From assembly GCF_026151205.1 (NCBI RefSeq), contig NC_087073.1, positions 10,920,411-10,984,410 on the forward strand: a stretch of DNA of 64,000 bases. Reading direction: 5' to 3'. This stretch comes from Bolinopsis microptera. Its lineage: Eukaryota > Ctenophora > Tentaculata > Lobata > Bolinopsidae. The stretch's first letter is position 1; the number at the start of each line of letters is the position of its first letter. Of the stretch, positions 33,657-46,500 are shown piece by piece. Below the pieces are notes generated by a model. That model ran no database searches, was not told where the DNA came from, and saw only the letters and a list, made by a program, of their open reading frames with translations. The position numbers and the translations under genes are program-made.

Positions 33657-34092
33657 GCTACCCAGCTACCCAGCTACCCAGCTACCCAGCTACCCAGCTA
33701 CCCAGCTACCCAGCTACCCAGCTACCCAGCTACCCGGCTACCCGGCTACCCGGCTACCCAGCTACCCAGCTACCCAGCTACCCAGCTACCCAGCTACCCA
33801 GCTACCCAGCTACCCAGCTACCCAGCTACCCAGCTACCCAGCTACCCAGCTACCCAGCTACCCAGCTACCCAGCTACCCAGCTACCCAGCTACCCAGCTA
33901 CCCAGCTACCCAGCTACCCAGCTACCCAGCTACCCAGCTACCCAGCTACCCGGCTACCTAGCTACCCAGCTACCCAGCTACCCAGCTACCCAGCTACCTA
34001 GCTACTGAGCTACCCAGCTACCCAGCTACCCAGCTACCCAGCTACCCAGCTACCCAGCTACCCATCTACCCAGCTACCCAGCTACCCAGCTA
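33657..34092. repeat. 8-bp satellite (AGCTACCC)n, left part
   Basis: About 54 near-perfect copies of CCCAGCTA with a few CGGCTA and CTAGCTA variants. The array continues at 35,736 after a transposon insertion. Open frames of repeated ATQLPSYP are a by-product of the 24-nt (3 x 8) translation period. Confidence 0.97.
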
Positions 34093-35735
34093 CAGGGGTG
34101 TAGGAAGGGGTGTAGGAAGAGTGGGGGCAGGGGGGGCGACCGCCCCCCCCCCCCCCCCCCATAAAATCTGGAAAAGGGGCGAAAAGGGGCCAACTTTTTC
34201 AAGTAAATTAGCAGGATACAATCCAGCTGTGAGCTGGCATGAACATGAAATCTGATAATTTATATTACATATTCCGATATTACATGTCAGGATTCATCAG
34301 AAGTTCAGGAACCTAGCGATTATAAAATTCAGATAACATTGCTGGTTACTCTTCTATGCCGTGTTCAGTATTTTCAATACCAGAATCTTTCAATGAACCA
34401 GAAATCTGTTAATTTATATTACATATTCTGATATTAAACGGGTAGCTGATTTTGATAAAATAACATCGTGATCCGGCGTGATCAATTATTTTAATTGAAG
34501 TACAACGGCTGCACCCCTGACTTTTTAACTTAATAAGAGACGTATAATGTATATATTAGGACATTTGTAATTTGATAAAATTTAAAGTTTTGGTGTGTGA
34601 CATGAATTAAAATACTGATATCTGGATATTATCCGGTTGGAAGAGACAAGGACAAGTGAAACAAGGAAGTTAGGAGTAAGGGCAAATTTTCGGCGTCAAC
34701 GCCATCTTCAGGCTCAAATTATTTGTTATATAGTAGTGTTGAAAGTATTAAAATATTTTAATACTTTCAACACTACTATATAACAAATAATTTGAGCCTG
34801 AAGATGGCGTTGACGCCGAAAATTTGCCCTTACTCCTAACTTCCTTGTTTCACTTGTCCTTGTCTCTTCCAACCGGATAATATCCAGATATCAGTATTTC
34901 AATCATGAGACTAATAAACAGCGAACTACTCCGTTATTTGACATGAATTAAAGGTCTTTAAAACAAAACATATTACATGTCAGGATTCATCAGAAGTTCA
35001 GAAGCCTAGCGATTATAAAATTCAGATAACATTACTGATTACTCTTTTATGCCGTGGGAGTAAATTAGCAGGACACAGTGGCCCTCGGGTCTTTAAAACA
35101 AAACATATTACATGTCTGGATTCATCAGAAGTTCAGAAGCCTAGTGAGTATAAAATTCAGATAACATTACTGATTACTTTTTTATGCCGTGGGAGTAAAT
35201 TAGTAAGACACAGTTTGCCCCTTGTAGTCCAAATTTACATTACCTCATTGCTAGAATTCGTTCCTTAAAACAAATTTTCCAAGAATTGTTCCAGTTTCTC
35301 CTTCCTTGCATGTTGTACCCTCTTTGAGAGTGAGACCTATAACTGTAAGAATATTTTTCAAAATTTGCAGGACATTTCCTTTGACCCTTAATTAAATGGG
35401 CACAACAAAATCTTTCTGGATTTATCATTTCACATTGCTAGATTTCAATTCTGGAAGCAAATTTCCTGAAATTCTTTTCCAGAGAATGCAATATGCACCC
35501 CTTTTTCGAACTACACTTATTTCGCAAGAGCTGCTTGCAGGCCCTAATAATTAATATGCATTTAAAATCGTATTATTTTAATCATTCTTGAAACTGTGTT
35601 TGAAAATGATCTCTATTGCCAAATTGCTCAGCTAGGCCTTTTACACGTTTTCAGGCTGTGGCCAAAGCGCGTGCAAAATTTGAGAAACTCTAAGATTTTG
35701 GCCCCCTCATGAAGAAAATCATTCCTACACCCCTG
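34093..35735. mobile_element. hAT-like non-autonomous transposon inside the satellite
   Basis: The 1643-bp element starts CAGGGGTGTAGGAA and ends TTCCTACACCCCTG. It is flanked on both sides by CCCAGCTA (34,085-34,092 and 35,736-35,743). An 8-bp duplication and CAGGG-type tips fit the hAT superfamily, though the target is itself an 8-bp repeat, so the duplication alone is not proof. The interior has no transposase frame. It carries a C run at about 34,141-34,160, a perfect palindrome (34,610-34,899), and direct repeats of CATTACATGTC-type DNA at about 34,263, 34,971 and 35,104. Confidence 0.8.
34610..34899. repeat. Perfect 290-bp palindrome
   Basis: The two 145-bp arms meet without a spacer at 34,754/34,755 (AAAT|ATTT). 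The outer ends read AAATACTGATATCTGGATAT and its reverse complement. I saw no mismatch. It may be a foldback MITE nested in the hAT-like element, or an inverted-duplication artefact of single-molecule sequencing. Confidence 0.9.
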
Positions 35736-38700
35736 CCCAGCTACGCAGCTACCCAGCTACCCAGCTACCCAGCTACCCAGCTACCCAGCTACCCAGCTAC
35801 CTAGCTACCCAGCTACCCAGCTACCTAGCTACCCGGCTACCCAGCTACCCGGCTACCCGGCTACCTAGCTACCCAGCTACCCGGCTACCCAGCTACCCGG
35901 CTACCCAGCTACCCAGCTACCCATTTACCCAGCTACCCAGCTACCCAACTACCCAGCTACCCAGCTACCCAGCTACCCAGCTACCCAGCTACCCGGCTAC
36001 CCTGCTACCCAGCTACTCAGTTACCCGGCTACCCAGCTACTCAGCTACCCGGCTACCCAGCTACCCAGCTACCCAGCTACCTAGCTACCCAGCTACCCAG
36101 CTACCCAACTACCTAGCTACCCAGCTACCCAGCTAATCAGCTACCCAGCTACCCGGCTACCCAGCTACCCAGCTACCCAGCTACCCAACTACCCAGCTAC
36201 CCAGCTACCCAGCTACCCGGCTACCCAGCTACCCAGCTACTCAGCTACCCGGCTACCTAGCTACCCAGCTACCCAACTACCCAGCTACCCGGCTACCCAG
36301 CTACCCAGCTACCCAGCTACCCAGCTACCCAGCTACCCGGCTACCCAGCTACCCAGCTACCCAGCTACCCGGCTACCCAGCTACCCAGCTACCCGGCTAC
36401 CCGGCTACCCAGCTACCCAGCTACCCAGCTACCTAGCTACCCGGCTACCCGGCTACCCAACTACCCAGCTACCCAGCTACCCAGCTACCTAGCTACCCAG
36501 CTACCCAGCTACCCAGCTACCCGGCTACCTAGCTACCCAGCTACCTAGCTACCCAGTTACCCAGCTACCCAGCTACCCAGCTACCCAGCTACCCAGCTAC
36601 CCAGCTACCCAGCTACCCAGCTACCCAGCTACCCAGCTACCCGGCTACCCAGCTACCCAGCTACCCAGCTACCCGGCTACCCAGCTACCCGGCTACCCAG
36701 CTACCCGGCTACCCAGCTACCCAGCTACCCAGCTACCCGGCTACCCGGCTACCCAACTACCCAGCTACCCAGCTACCTAGCTATCCAGCTACCCAGCTAC
36801 CCAGCTACCCAGCTACCTAGCTACCCGGCTACCCAGCTACCCAGTTACCCGGCTACCCGGCTACCCAACTACCCAGCTACCCGGCTACCCAGCTACCAGG
36901 CTACCCGGCTACCCAGCTACCCAGCTACCTAGCTACCCGGCTACCCAGCTACCCAGTTACCCGGCTACCCGGCTACCCAGCTACCCAGCTACCCAGCTAC
37001 CCAGCTACCCAGTTACCCAGCTACCCAGCTACCCAGCTACCCAGCTACCCGGCTACCCAGCTACCCAGCTACCCAGCTACCCAGCTACCCGGCTACCCAA
37101 CTACCCAGCTACCCAACCACCCAGCTACCCAGCTACCCAGCTACCCAGCTACCCAGCTACCCGGCTACCCAGCTACCCAGCTACCCGGCTACCCGGCTAC
37201 CTAGCTACCCAGCTACCCGGCTACCCAGCTACCCGCTACCCGGCTACCCAGCTACCCAGCTACCCGCTACCCGGCTACCCAGCTACCCAGCTACCCGGCT
37301 ACCCAGCTACCCAGCTACCCGGCTACCCAGCTACCCGGCTACCCAGCTACCCAGCTACCCAGCTACCAAGCTACCCGGCTACCCAGCTACCCAGCTACCC
37401 AGCTACCCGGCTACCCAGCTACTCAGCTACCCGGCTACCCGGCTACCCAGCTACCCGGCTACACAGCTACCCGGCTACCCAGCTACCCAGCTACCCAGCT
37501 ACCCAGCTACCCGGCTACCCAGCTACCCAGCTACCCAGCTACCTAGCTACCCGGCTACCCAGCTACCCGGTTACCCGGCTACCAAGCTACCCAACTACCC
37601 AGCTACCCAGCTACCCAGCTACCCAGTTACCCAGCTACCCAGCTACCCAGCTACCCAGCTACCCGGCTACCTAGCTACTTAGCTACCCAGCTACCCAGCT
37701 ACCCAGCTACCCAGCTACCCGGCTACCCAGCTAACCAGCTACCCAGCTACCCGGCTACCCAGCTACCCAGCTACCCAGCTTCCCAGCTACCCGGCTACCT
37801 AGCTACCCAGCTACCCAGCTACCCAGCTACCCAGCTACCCAGCTACCCGGCTACCCAGCTACCCAGCTATCCAGCTACCCGGCTACCCGGCTACCCAACT
37901 ACCCAGCTACCCAGCTACCCAGCTACCCAGCTACCCAGCTACCCGGCTACCCAGCTACCCAGCTACCCAGCTACCCGGCTACCCAGCTACCCTGCTACCT
38001 AGCTACCTAGCTACCCAACTACCCAGCTACCCAGCTACCCGGCTACCCAGCTACCCGGCTACCCAGCTATTCAGCTCTCCAGCTACCCGGCTACCCAGCT
38101 ACCCGGCTACCCGGCTACCCAGCTACCCAGCTACCCAGCTACCCAGCTACCCAGCTACCCGGCTACCCAGCTACCCAGCTACCCAGCTACCCGGCTACCC
38201 AACTACCCAGCTACCCAGCTACCCAGCTACCCGGCTACCCAGCTACCCAGCTACCCAGCTACCCAGCTACACAGCTACCCGGCTACCCAGCTACTCAGCT
38301 ACCCGGCTACCCAGCTACCCAGCTACCCAGCTACCTAGCTACCCAGCTACCCAGCTACCCAACTACCTAGCTACCCAGCTACCCAGCTAATCAGCTACCC
38401 AGCTACCCGGCTACCCAGCTACCCAGCTACCCAGCTACCCAACTACCCAGCTACCCAGCTACCCAGCTACCCGGCTACCCAGCTACCCAGCTACTCAGCT
38501 ACCCGGCTACCTAGCTACCCAGCTACCCAACTACCCAGCTACCCGGCTACCCAGCTACCCAGCTACCCAGCTACCCAGCTACCCAGCTACCCGGCTACCC
38601 AGCTACCCAGCTACCCAGCTACCCGGCTACCCAGCTACCCAGCTACCCGGCTACCCGGCTACCCAGCTACCCAGCTACCCAGCTACCTAGCTACCCGGCT

Positions 38701-40696
38701 ACCCGGCTACCCAACTACCCAGCTACCCAGCTACCCAGCTACCTAGCTACCCAGCTACCCAGCTACCCAGCTACCCGGCTACCTAGCTACCCAGCTACCT
38801 AGCTACCCAGTTACCCAGCTACCCAGCTACCCAGCTACCCAGCTACCCAGCTACCCAGCTACCCAGCTACCCAGCTACCCAGCTACCCAGCTACCCGGCT
38901 ACCCAGCTACCCAGCTACCCAGCTACCCGGCTACCCAGCTACCCGGCTACCCAGCTACCCGGCTACCCAGCTACCCAGCTACCCAGCTACCCGGCTACCC
39001 GGCTACCCAACTACCCAGCTACCCAGCTACCTAGCTATCCAGCTACCCAGCTACCCAGCTACCCAGCTACCTAGCTACCCGGCTACCCAGCTACCCAGTT
39101 ACCCGGCTACCCGGCTACCCAACTACCCAGCTACCCGGCTACCCAGCTACCAGGCTACCCGGCTACCCAGCTACCCAGCTACCTAGCTACCCGGCTACCC
39201 AGCTACCCAGTTACCCGGCTACCCGGCTACCCAGCTACCCAGCTACCCAGCTACCCAGCTACCCAGTTACCCAGCTACCCAGCTACCCAGCTACCCAGCT
39301 ACCCGGCTACCCAGCTACCCAGCTACCCAGCTACCCAGCTACCCGGCTACCCAACTACCCAGCTACCCAACCACCCAGCTACCCAGCTACCCAGCTACCC
39401 AGCTACCCAGCTACCCGGCTACCCAGCTACCCAGCTACCCGGCTACCCGGCTACCTAGCTACCCAGCTACCCGGCTACCCAGCTACCCGGCTACCCGGCT
39501 ACCCAGCTACCCAGCTACCCGGCTACCCGGCTACCCAGCTACCCAGCTACCCGGCTACCCAGCTACCCAGCTACCCGGCTACCCAGCTACCCGGCTACCC
39601 AGCTACCCAACTACCCAGCTACCAAGCTACCCGGCTACCCAGCTACCCAGCTACCAAGCTACCCGGCTACCCAGCTACTCAGCTACCCGGCTACCCGGCT
39701 ACCCAGCTACCCGGCTACACAGCTACCCGGCTACCCAGCTACCCAGCTACCCAGCTACCCAGCTACCCGGCTACCCAGCTACCCAGCTACCCAGCTACCT
39801 AGCTACCCGGCTACCCAGCTACCCGGTTACCCGGCTACCAAGCTACCCAACTACCCAGCTACCCAGCTACCCAGCTACCCAGTTACCCAGCTACCCAGCT
39901 ACCCAGCTACCCAGCTACCCGGCTACCTAGCTACTTAGCTACCCAGCTACCCAGCTACCCAGCTACCCAGCTACCCAGCTACCCGGCTACCCAGCTACCC
40001 AGCTACCCAGCTACCCGGCTACCCAGCTACCCAGCTACCCAGCTTCCCAGCTACCCGGCTACCTAGCTACCCAGCTACCCAGCTACCCAGCTACCCAGCT
40101 ACCCAGCTACCCGGCTACCCAGCTACCCAGCTATCCAGCTACCCGGCTACCCGGCTACCCAACTACCCAGCTACCCAGCTACCCAGCTACCCAGCTACCC
40201 AGCTACCCGGCTACCCAGCTACCCAGCTACCCAGCTACCCGGCTACCCAGCTACCCTGCTACCTAGCTACCTAGCTACCCAACTACCCAGCTACCCAGCT
40301 ACCCGGCTACCCAGCTACCCGGCTACCCAGCTATTCAGCTCTCCAGCTACCCGGCTACCCAGCTACCCGGCTACCCGGCTACCCAGCTACCCAGCTACCC
40401 AGCTACCCAGCTACCCGGCTACCCGGCTACCCAGCTACCCAGCTACCCAGCTACCCGGCTACCCAACTACCCAGCTACCCAGCTACCCAGCTACCCGGCT
40501 ACCCAGCTACCCTGCTACCTAGCTACCTAGCTACCCAGCTACACAGTTACCCAGCTACCCGGCTACCCAGCTACCCAGCTACCTAGCTACCCAGCTACCC
40601 AGCTACCCAGCTACCTAGCTACTCAGCTACCCGGCTACCCAGCTACCCAGCTACCCAGCTACCCGGCTACCTAGCTACCCGAATATCTAGCTACCC
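35736..40696. repeat. 8-bp satellite (AGCTACCC)n, right part, with 2.25-kb higher-order duplication
   Basis: About 600 copies of the 8-bp unit with sporadic variants. Rare variants recur at a fixed distance: AGCTAATCAG at 36,131 and 38,385, and ACCCAACCAC at 37,111 and 39,365, both 2254 bp apart. CTATTCAGCTCTCC recurs at 38,067 and 40,331, 2264 bp apart. A block of roughly 2.25 kb was therefore duplicated in tandem inside the array. Confidence 0.95.
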
Positions 40697-41040
40697 TGAG
40701 AGCTGATTGTAAAGTGATTAATCACCATCCATCGTTGAAATGTATAAAGCTATATTTGTTCGAAAATGAGTGCTGAGTAACACATTTTGAGATGTCGAGC
40801 AGTAAGTATAATGATTCCATTTTGAAAATCCAAATGATATGCATTTTGAGTAAGAGGACACCAGATTTCTTTGGTGAGTAGATACACAATGCTTTAGGAA
40901 GGTCATATGATCAATGATCATATAGTCATATGACCTTCCTTAAGCATTGTGTATATATACATATGCTGTGAACCGGAGCCTTGTTGCTATAGTGTTTTTT
41001 AAATCTTAGGTTTGGGTAAATTTTGATATATAGTAGAAGC
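40697..41040. other. Spacer between satellites with a 29-bp-arm hairpin
   Basis: Non-repetitive AT-rich DNA with no gene recognised. Its notable part is an inverted repeat: ATACACAATGCTTTAGGAAG onward at 40,882-40,910 and its complement at 40,926-40,954, with one mismatch and a 15-nt loop. Confidence 0.7.
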
Positions 41041-41043
41041 TCT

Positions 41044-43183
41044 TACCTAGAGTACCTACCTAGAGTACCTACCTAGAGTACCTACCTAGAGTACCTACCT
41101 AGATTACCTACCTAGAGTAACTACCTAGAGTACCTACCTAGAGTACTTACCTAGAGTACCTACCTAGAGTACCTACATAGAGTACCTACCTAGAGTACCT
41201 ACCTAGAGTACCTACCTAGAGTACCTACCTAGAGTACCTACCTAGAGTACCTACCTAGAGTACCTACCTAGAGTACCTACCTAGAGTACCTACCTAGAGT
41301 ACCTACCAAGAGTACCTACCTAGAGTACCTACCTAGAGTACCTACCTAGAGTACCTACCTAGAGTACCTACCTAGAGTACCTACCTAGAGTACCTACCTA
41401 GAGTACCTACCTAGAGTACCTACCTAGAGTAACTACCTAGAGTACCTACCTAGTGTACCTACCTAGAGTACTTACCTACTGTACCTACCTAGAGTACTAA
41501 CCTAGAGTATTAACCTAGAGTACCTACCTAGAGTACCTACCTAGAGTACCTACCTAGAGTACCTACCTAGAGTACCTACCTAGAGTACCTACCTAGTGTA
41601 TCTACCGAGAGTACCCACCTAGAGTACCTACCTAGAGTACTAACCTAGAGTACCTACCTAGAGTACTTACCTAGAGTACCTACCTAGAGTTCCTACCTAG
41701 AGTACCTACCTAGAGTACCTACCTAAAGTACCTACCTAGAGTTCCTACCTAGAGTACCTACCTAGTGTATCTACCGAGAGTACCCGCCTAGAGTACCTAC
41801 CTAGAGTACTAACCTAGAGTACCTACCTAGAGTACCTACCTAGAGTACCTACCTAGTGTACCTACCGGGAGTACCTACCTAGAGTACCTACCTAGAGTAC
41901 CTACCTAGAGTACCTACCTAGAGTACCTACCTAGAGTACCTACCTAGAGTACCTACCTAGTGTACCTACCTAGTGTACCTACCTATAGTACCTACCTAGA
42001 GTACCTACCTAGAGTACCTACCTAGAGTACCTACCTAGAGTACCTACCTAGTGTACCTACCGAGAGTACCTACCTAGAGTACCTACCTAAAGTACCTACC
42101 TAGAGTACCTACCTAGAGTACCTACCTAGAGTACCTTCCTAGAGTACCTACCTAGAGTACCTACTTAGAGTACCTACCTAGAGTACCTACCTAGGGTACC
42201 TACCTAGAGTACCTACCTAGAGTACCTACCTAGAGTAACTACCTAGAGTACCTACTTAGTGTACCTACCTAGAGTACTTACCTACTGTACCTACCTAGAG
42301 TACTAACCTAGAGTACTAACCTAGAGTACCTACCTAGAGTACGAACCTAGAATACCTACCTAGAGTACCTACCTAGAGTACCTACCTAGAGTACCTACCT
42401 AGTGTATCTACCGAGAGTACCCACCTAGAGTACCTACCTAGTGTACTAACCTAGAGTACCTACCTAGAGTATTTACCTAGAGTACCTACCTAGAGTACCT
42501 ACCTAGAGTACCTACCTAGAGTACCTACCTAGTGTATCTACCGAGAGTACCTACCTAGAGTACCTACCTAAAGTACCTACCTAGAGTACCTACCTAGAGT
42601 ACCTACCTAGTGTACCTACCTAGAGGACCTACCTAGTGTACCTACCTAGAGTACCTACCTAGAGTACCTACCTAGAGTACCTACCTAGAGTACCTACCTA
42701 GAGTACCTATTTAGAGTATCTACCTAGAGTACCTACCTAGTGTATCTACCGAGAGTACCTATCTAGAGTACCTACCTAGAGTACCTACCTAGTGTACCTA
42801 CCTAGAGTACCTACCTAGTGTACCTACCTAGAGTACCTACCTAGAGTACCTACCTAGAGTACCTACCTAGAGTACCTACCTAGAGTACCTACCTAGAGTA
42901 TCTACCTTGAGTGCCTACCTAGAGTACCTACCTAGAGTACCTACCTAGTGTACCTAACTAGAGTACCTACCTACAGTACTAACCTAGAGTACCTACCTAG
43001 AGTACCTACCTAGAGTGCCTACCTAGAGTACCTACCTAGAGTACCTACCTAGAGTACCTACCAAGAGTAACTACCTAGAGTACCTACCTAGAGTACCTTC
43101 CTAGAGTACCTACCAAGTGTACCTACCTAGAGTACCTACCTAGAGTTCCTACCTAGAGTACCTACTTAGAGTAACTACCTAGA
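41044..43183. repeat. 13-bp satellite (ACCTAGAGTACCT)n
   Basis: About 160 copies with scattered variants (TAGTGTACC, CGAGAGTACC, AAAGTACC). Variant combinations such as TAGTGTATCTACCGAGAGT recur several times, indicating internal block duplications. The same unit appears as decayed patches at 1.8-2.05, 2.9-3.3 and 8.8-9.3 kb. Confidence 0.95.
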
Positions 43184-43504
43184 AAAGTTAAGGTCATCCA
43201 GAGGTCTCGGTGTTTCGTGCGGTTCTGGCCTTTGTTATTTGAACAGCTTAGCTGAGTCATTATTGATTCTTTAGTCACCCATATTATTTTGTTTTAAAAA
43301 ACTTCATGATATCTTTCCTAATTTTAACCTGTCGTAATTAATTTACTTCATAAGTTTTACGTTAGATGGTATCAGCAATTAATATAATGAGATTATTCTA
43401 TTTTCGAATACAGATTAACTTGATTGGCCCAATCTGCTGAGATAATTAAAAGGTTGTGTTTTGTTCTCATGATGTTATTTTGTAGCACGATCAAAGATAC
43501 TTAT
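43184..43504. other. Spacer, nothing recognised
   Basis: About 320 bp of AT-rich DNA between the 13-bp satellite and the foldback transposon. No gene or RNA signature. Confidence 0.5.
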
Positions 43505-46500
43505 TACTCCAGTAGCAGGGAGGAGTTGAGTGTGCACTTCGATGTCCACAGTTTTTTGCTGCTAAATCGGGTTAAATAGGTCATTGGTAACTCAAAAAAT
43601 CGAGGGCCGCATGTTGTGTCGCTAGTCCCAACCCTGTGGAGCCACGCCCATATTTCATATCAGGTGCGTATATGGGAAATATGTATCTCAGCTTCTGGAG
43701 GTCTTAGAGACTCAAACTTGAGTTTAAAATGACCGCAATGCACATGTTTATATTGGTACTATGAAGGTCATGAAAGCCCAAAATGCTTATTTTTGGAAAA
43801 AATTCAGAAAAACCAATTTTCACTTGGGCGCGAGTAAAAAATTTACACTATAAATTAAGTGAAAATCGAGTAAGCAGTTCAGTGACTACAACATTTCTAA
43901 ACACAGGGTCCTCTGCAGTTAGGTCATTCTAAATCGGAATTGGTAAAGTAAGCAAATTCTTTTAGTAGTTTTAACCCTGTGGAGCCACGCCCATATTTCA
44001 TATTATGTGCGAATATGGGAAATTTGTATCTCAGCTTCTGAAGGACTTAGAGACTCAAAGGTGGGCTTAAAATGACCGCAATGTACATGTTTATATTGGC
44101 ACTATGAGGGTCATGAAGGCCCAGAATGCTTATTTTTTGGGAAAATTCAGTAAAACCGATTTTCACTTGGGGCGTGAGTAAAAATCGACTCTTAGAAGTT
44201 AAGTGAAATCGAGTATGAAGTTCAGTGTCTGCAACGTTTCTAAACACAGGATCCTTTAGCTTTGTAAGGTCATTCTGAATCAGAAATGATAAGGTACGCA
44301 AATTCTATTAGTAGTTTAACCCTAGGGTGCAAAACTCCTAAATTACCTCCAGGCGCAAATATATGACTTTTCTATCTCGGCTTCTGAACGTTGTAGGGGC
44401 CTCTCTAATCTCTTTGAGCTCAAAGTAACTACGATGGCCACATTTATATACCAACTGTAAAGAAACATAGGGTCTATACTCTATAGTGCTTAGTTTTTAA
44501 AAACTCATTAAAAACTGTTTTAACCTTCATGCATCATAAAATAATAACATAAACTTGTACTTAATTATGGTATCTCATTTGCAGCACAGTAAAACGTTCA
44601 ACATGAACACATTCGGATAACATTTATGGAGCAGCACATACCACCTAACTTTAATTTTGGTATAACTGCGAAAATACTCAGTTTCAGAAGCTCCTTCCAG
44701 CTATCTTAGGCTGCTTTCAGCTCCCTCTCTGGGGCTCTCTCCAGTACTGCTTGGCTATTATGGCTAATCAACTTGTACTCCAGTAGCAGGGAGGGGTTGA
44801 GTGTGCACTTCGATGTATAGAGTTTTTTGCTACTGAATAGGGTTAAATAGGTCATTGGTAACTCAAATCACCGAGGGGCGCATTTTGTATCGCTAGTCCC
44901 AGTCCTACAGGGCGAAATTTCTAAATTGCCCTCAGGCGAAAATTTGGGATTTTTGTATCTCGGCTTCTAAAAGACTTAGAGATTTGAATATTGGCTTAAA
45001 ATAACCGCAATAGCCTTATTTATATACAAGTTATGAAGCAATCTAAGGTCTCAAGTGCCTAGTTTTAAAGATATTCACGAAAAACCGTTTTTTGGCTCAT
45101 CGCAGCCTGAAATACCGGATTATTTTTTATCTCGAGCTAGAAAGGTCGTAGAAACTTCTCCTATATTGAAAAATATGCGCAATGAGCACATTTATATAAG
45201 ACTTATGAATCATTATATGCTCTAAAATGCTTATTTGTAGAGATATTAGCAAAAATCGGTCATTTTGGTTACACCAATACAAATTTGGTAATTCATTTTG
45301 TCTTTTTGTTGCAAATATTCACGTTGCAATTTTCAAGATGCAGTTTGTTGCTATCGATAGGACTATTGCATGGTTTTGATACAATCCTTCAGCACCTGAC
45401 ATAGGCAATAGGGGTCACAAACCCTGAAATGTCAGGAACTGGGCAGTGGCCGAGATAAATATTTGATAATTACTTGGACTCTTGACTCACATACATCTTT
45501 TCAACGGTTAGTTAGACATCTTAAACCAGTATTGAATGTTGAGTAAAACTTCTGATCCATTTGTAGCTCAGGTGATGTGCCCCAAAACCTCACGCCTGAG
45601 TGACAGTGGGCCTTATCGATCATGAGCAGCAAATCACAATGACTTTGGGCCTCAGAGACAAGGGCATTCGTACTCTTGGCTTAAATTGGCTCTTCGTTAG
45701 TATCATCGATCAGGTTTCTAACTTCTATATCATCTGCCTGTCCAGTGTCCATCCGTCTCTTTGAGATTCATTATTACTTCAAGTTCAGCCATTTCGCTTC
45801 TGTTCAACTGTAGGCGTAATGAGGGACTTCAGTCCAGCAATAAAGTCAATATCTCTAGATTTAGCAATATCTGGTTTTGCTACTTTTAAGGTAATTGTGT
45901 TCAGCAAGCAAGTTTGTAAGTTTTCAGTCTTTCTGCCCCAAAGTATTGGCCCCCAGGGCACCAGTAATGCTGGAGCACTGGTAATGCACATGGTAATTAT
46001 ACTGATTTTTTGCTTATCATTGCTCATTTTTAAGTTCCTTTTTCAGCAGTCTTCCCTATCATACTGGCAATAAAAACAGATTCACCTCCTTTATCTCTAA
46101 ATATAATCTTGAACCTGAGCTCTACAGGTTATCGAATGTCCATCTTAGCATTTACAATTTACATTGAGTCATAAATTAGAATTATGTGGGGCACAGAGTC
46201 ACTGAAGGACAGGTATCGTTGGGCCCGAAGTTCTTCAAGTTTTGGGACCCAAAGTTGCAGGTGCGAGAGGTCCTGGGGCTGACAATAATTGGGGCACGAG
46301 GTTGGTGGACATTCGATAACCTGTATAGCCCAGGTTCAAAATTATATTTAGAGATAAAGGAGGTGAATCTGTTTTTTGCCAGTATGATAGGGAAGACTGC
46401 TGAAAAAGGAACTTAAAAATGAGCAATGATAAGCAAAAAATCAGTATAATTACCATGTGCATTACCAGTGCTCCAGCATTACTGGTGCCCTGGGGGCCAA

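Noticed and set aside
33621-34008. Repeated ATQLPSYP open frames
   Set aside because: Translation of the 8-bp satellite in a 24-nt period; all frames stay open equally.
41044-43183. Telomere or subtelomere
   Set aside because: The 13-bp ACCTAGAGTACCT unit is not a known animal telomere repeat and is flanked by ordinary sequence on both sides.
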